Shown here: in pieces, positions 13,635 through 15,877 of the stretch
Layout: each line of letters begins with the position of its first letter
How positions within the stretch are numbered: the first letter of the stretch is position 1
Origin: Flavobacteriia bacterium
GTDB lineage: Bacteria > Bacteroidota > Bacteroidia > Flavobacteriales > Flavobacteriaceae
Length of the DNA stretch: 15,877 nucleotides
Direction of reading: 5' to 3'
Assembly: GCA_018500075.1 (NCBI GenBank)
Contig: JAHBAN010000179.1
Location: 1-15,877 of the forward strand
Program-made: the position numbers and the translations under genes
Notes under the pieces: generated by a model
The model's input: only the letters and a program-made list of their open reading frames with translations
Told to the model about the DNA's origin: nothing
Database searches by the model: none

Positions 13635-14423
13635 TCAGCCGAATTTCGGCGCGCGGTTTTGCATATTTGCAGCGATCACTTCCATCTGCTCGGGCGTGCC
13701 GATGAGGTCGGTTTGCGCGCGGCTTTCTGCCAAGAGCACCTCATCCTCAGAGGCTCCGCTTTCGGCCAGCGCGATGAGCCGCTTGGCGGCGCGAATGGCA
13801 GCCGGGCTTTTGGCGGCGATCGTCGCTGCAAGGCTTTGCGCCGCCGCGAGCGGCGTGTCCGACAGCTCTGTCACAAGCCCCCAGTCAAGCGCCTGCGCAG
13901 CACTCACCGGCTCGGCGGTATAGGTCATTTTGCGGATCACATCCGAGCGGGTGAGCGCCGGCATGAGGACCATCCCGCCCATGTCGGGCACAAGCCCCCA
14001 TTTCATCTCCATCACAGCGAACTTGGCCTCGGGCGCGGCAATCCGGATATCGGCGCCCAGCGCAAGCTGAAACCCCGCGCCGTAAACCGCGCCATGCAGC
14101 GCCGCAATCACCGGCACAGGAATGCGCCGCCAGACCATCACCAGCTCTTGAAAGAGATTGGTGTTGCCATAATCGCGCGGCATGATCTGCGCCTCGGGGT
14201 CGCCTGCGGCCAGACTGGCAAAGCTCTGCACATCCAGCCCCGCACAAAAGGCCCGCCCCTCGCCCGAGAGCACAACTGCACGGAGGCTCGCATCGGCGAC
14301 AAGCGCCTGCCCTGCGGCGACAAGCGCATGGGCCATCTCAAGATCGACGCCATTCATTTTGTCGGCGCGGGTCAGCGTGACATAAGCAACATGATCTTTG
14401 ATTTCGGTCGTGACGCGGGGCAT
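13635..14423 (-). CDS. Crotonase-fold (enoyl-CoA hydratase/isomerase family) protein
   Basis: 262 residues. The crotonase fold is clear, with the oxyanion-hole segments GRAFCAGLDV (57-65) and HGAVYGAGFQLALGADIRIA (110-129). The first hydratase glutamate, in GGGCELA of standard enzymes, is Q119 here. The second position is E139 in FAVMEMKWGL, and D147 in VPDMGG lies 8 residues on, the same E-to-D spacing as dienoyl-CoA isomerase. It is therefore probably an isomerase or another CoA-ester enzyme rather than a standard hydratase; the substrate is unknown. The start at 14423 was chosen over an upstream ATG (14447) because GAGGAG lies 8 nt before it and MPRVTTEIKDHVAYVTL is the usual beginning. 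No fatty-acid oxidation genes adjoin it. It diverges from the aminotransferase gene. Confidence 0.9.
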   Translation of the reverse strand: MPRVTTEIKDHVAYVTLTRADKMNGVDLEMAHALVAAGQALVADASLRAVVLSGEGRAFCAGLDVQSFASLAAGDPEAQIMPRDYGNTNLFQELVMVWRRIPVPVIAALHGAVYGAGFQLALGADIRIAAPEAKFAVMEMKWGLVPDMGGMVLMPALTRSDVIRKMTYTAEPVSAAQALDWGLVTELSDTPLAAAQSLAATIAAKSPAAIRAAKRLIALAESGASEDEVLLAESRAQTDLIGTPEQMEVIAANMQNRAPKFG

Positions 14424-14572
14424 GGGGCGAACTCCTCTTTTGACCAAAGGCTAGTGCCCCCGCGCCGTTTGGGAAAGCCTAACGCAGCGGCACCGGGGAG
14501 GCTCGGGAGAAGGGCGCGGGCCGCGCGGCTCTGGGCAAAAGCGCTTTGGGCCGGCGCGCGCCGTCACAGCAG

Positions 14573-14602
14573 GCAGATGACCGCAGATGACGGCAGATCA
14601 CA
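14573..14602 (+). repeat. Three 10-bp tandem units GCAGATGACC-like
   Basis: GCAGATGACC (14573), GCAGATGACG (14583) and GCAGATCACA (14593) follow each other at exactly 10 bp. They end 7 bp before the candidate -35 box of the aminotransferase gene. The rest of the 222-bp gap (14424-14572) is GC-rich with short palindromes such as AAAGCGCTTT and shows no credible gene. Confidence 0.55.
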
Positions 14603-14609
14603 AGCCCAC

Positions 14610-14637
14610 TTGCCGCCGCGCCCCTCTTTGGCATACT
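14610..14637 (+). promoter_or_regulatory. Candidate aminotransferase promoter giving a near-leaderless mRNA
   Basis: TTGCCG (14610-14615) and CATACT (14632-14637) are 16 bp apart and each match 4 of 6 consensus bases. Initiation about 7 bases downstream would fall at 14644-14646, at or next to the ATG (14646), which has no Shine-Dalgarno sequence. Confidence 0.4.
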
Positions 14638-14645
14638 CAAGCCCT

Positions 14646-15785
14646 ATGACACAGACACGCTTTACAAAGCTCGCCCAGAGCCTGCCCGCCACCGTCCCCT
14701 TTGTTGGCCCCGAAGCGCAAGAGCGCCTCAGCGGCACAGCCTTTGTTGCGCGCATTGGCGCAAATGAAAACGCCTTTGGCCCCTCGCCTCTGGCGCTCAA
14801 GGCCATGGCCGAGAGCCTCAAAGACATCTGGATGTATGGCGAAAGCGAAAACCACGATCTGCGCGCGGCGCTTGCGGCCCAGCACGGCTGTCGCCCCGAA
14901 AATATCATGGTCGGCGAAGGCATCGACGGGCTTCTGGGCTATCTTGTGCGCCTGCTTATCGAGCCGGGCGATGCCGTTGTGACCTCCGATGGCGCCTATC
15001 CGACCTTCAACTACCATGTCGCCGGCTTTGGCGGCATCTTGCACAAGCTGCCCTACCGCGACGATCATGAGGACCTGCCCGCGCTGCTTGAAAAGGCCCG
15101 CGAGACCGGGGCAAAGCTCGTCTATTTTGCCAATCCCGACAATCCCATGGCAACATGGAGCCGCGGCGCGGATGTGCTCGCCGCGCTGGAGCGCCTGCCG
15201 GAGGGCTGCCTTCTGGTGCTCGATGAAGCCTATATCGAATTTGCCCCCGAAGGCACCGCGGCACCTGTCAAGATCGATGATCCGCGGGTGATCCGGATGC
15301 GCACCTTTTCCAAGGCCTACGGTCTGGCCGGCGCGCGTGTGGGCTATGCGCTGGGGGCGGCGCCGCTCATTATGGCCTTCAACAAGATCCGCAATCACTT
15401 CGGCATGAACCGCACAAGCCAGATCGGCGCGCTGGCCGCGCTCAAGGATCAGGACCATTTGGCCCGCACCGTTGCCAAGGTCCGCGCAGCACGCCAGACG
15501 ATCGCAGAGATCGCGGCGGCGAACGGTCTCACCACCCTGCCCTCGGCGGCCAATTTTGTCGCGCTCGACTGCGGGCAGAACGGCGGTTTTGCCAAAGCGG
15601 TGCTCGACGGGCTGATCAAACGCGGCCTCTTTGTGCGGATGCCCTTTGTGGCGCCCCAAAACCGCTGCATCCGCGTGAGCTGTGGCACAGAGGCCGATCT
15701 TGCCGCCTTCGCCGCCGCCCTGCCCGAAGCGCTCTCAGAGGCCCAATCTGCGGCCCAATCTGCGGGCCAATCTGAAGCCCGATAA
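14646..15785 (+). CDS. Class I/II PLP aminotransferase, HisC-like
   Basis: 379 residues. Fold-type-I aminotransferase with the HisC-like layout: RIGANENAFGPSP near 36-48 (substrate region), VGEGIDGLLGYLVRLLIEPG, FANPDNPMATW, VLDEAYIEF (the PLP-contacting aspartate) and TFSKAYGLAGARVGYA with the PLP lysine K223, then NRCIRVSCGTEAD with the carboxylate-binding arginine. Histidinol-phosphate aminotransferase is the closest family by eye, but no his gene is nearby, and paralogues in this family act on aromatic amino acids or other substrates, so I withhold a symbol. The start MTQTRFTKLAQSLP was chosen by family similarity; an in-frame ATG at 14577 would put the 10-bp repeats into the protein. The C-terminus ends in AQSAAQSAGQSEAR, encoded by a 12-bp repeat. 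A terminator follows. Confidence 0.9.
   Translation: MTQTRFTKLAQSLPATVPFVGPEAQERLSGTAFVARIGANENAFGPSPLALKAMAESLKDIWMYGESENHDLRAALAAQHGCRPENIMVGEGIDGLLGYLVRLLIEPGDAVVTSDGAYPTFNYHVAGFGGILHKLPYRDDHEDLPALLEKARETGAKLVYFANPDNPMATWSRGADVLAALERLPEGCLLVLDEAYIEFAPEGTAAPVKIDDPRVIRMRTFSKAYGLAGARVGYALGAAPLIMAFNKIRNHFGMNRTSQIGALAALKDQDHLARTVAKVRAARQTIAEIAAANGLTTLPSAANFVALDCGQNGGFAKAVLDGLIKRGLFVRMPFVAPQNRCIRVSCGTEADLAAFAAALPEALSEAQSAAQSAGQSEAR
15741..15776 (+). repeat. 12-bp tandem repeat, three units, in the aminotransferase 3' end
   Basis: GCCCAATCTGCG occurs twice exactly (15741-15752, 15753-15764) and then as GGCCAATCTGAA (15765-15776). Each unit encodes AQS plus one residue, producing the polar tail. 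In-frame units allow copy-number change without a frameshift. Confidence 0.8.
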
Positions 15786-15796
15786 AAGGCCAGTTG

Positions 15797-15828
15797 GCGG
15801 CGCGCAGCCGCGTCTCCTTTTTCTTTCT
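15797..15828 (+). terminator. Intrinsic terminator of the aminotransferase gene
   Basis: GCGGC (15797-15801) pairs with GCCGC (15807-15811) around GCGCA, and CTTTTTCTTTCT follows from 15817. It starts 12 nt after the TAA. The T-rich part and following AAATATCC (to 15838) match the segment after the Lrp gene at 20 of 22 positions. The last 40 bases of the window show nothing further. Confidence 0.6.
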
Positions 15829-15877
15829 CCAAATATCCAAATCCCGCAGCCCCAACCCGCGCAACGCCCCCGATACC

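Noticed and set aside
12993..14645. Long in-frame upstream extension of the aminotransferase
   Set aside because: It crosses valS, its control region and the crotonase gene antisense; the residues before MTQTRF are unlike the family.

Overview
The window looks like chromosomal DNA of a GC-rich alphaproteobacterium, most likely a member of the Rhodobacteraceae (Roseobacter group). I infer this from the gene order yidC - MOSC - engB - argB, the long ArgB N-terminal helix, the lysine in the YidC groove, the ValS N-terminus (MAMEKTFNASEAE) and the style of the intergenic sequences. The taxonomy rests on recognised families and remembered gene order, not on a search.

Layout. (1) 2-1132 (+): the 3' part of a c-di-GMP protein with a degenerate GGDEF domain (GGARF) and an EAL domain with complete catalytic residues. 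(2) 1265-7354 (+): a tightly packed run of seven genes: yidC, a MOSC-domain gene (ATGA overlap), engB (TGATG overlap), argB, a fatty-acid-hydroxylase/sterol-desaturase-type membrane di-iron protein, an eight-cysteine Fe-S protein (25-nt overlap) and a SixA-type histidine phosphatase (GTGA overlap). (3) 7320-8423 (-): a DUF2235 alpha/beta hydrolase that converges on and overlaps the phosphatase gene by 35 nt. (4) 8718-9848 (-) and 9949-10380 (+): a divergent pair, a fold-type-III PLP decarboxylase (ornithine decarboxylase-like) and an Lrp/AsnC regulator, sharing a 100-bp control region. (5) 10473-13361 (-): valS, convergent with the Lrp gene across a cluster of terminator-like hairpins. (6) 13635-14423 (-): a crotonase-fold protein with altered catalytic positions. 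(7) 14646-15785 (+): a HisC-like class I/II aminotransferase that ends in a short repeat-encoded tail and a terminator.

How the genes work together. Engines of basic physiology dominate: membrane protein insertion (YidC), ribosome assembly (EngB), arginine synthesis (ArgB) and tRNA charging (ValS). The most suggestive linkage is the overlapping trio of membrane di-iron hydroxylase, Fe-S protein and phosphatase, in which the Fe-S protein may feed electrons to the di-iron centre. The decarboxylase/Lrp pair looks like a classic local regulator and target.

I saw no CRISPR array, tRNA, rRNA, insertion sequence, toxin-antitoxin pair or phage-defence island. No clearly new multi-gene system stands out. 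The less ordinary content is in the non-coding DNA: an 11-bp-phased GTGCAC triplet upstream of valS, a 10-bp-phased GCAGAT triplet upstream of a possibly leaderless aminotransferase gene, a perfect inverted repeat plus three 15-bp repeats upstream of the DUF2235 gene, and a T-rich 3'-end element present twice.
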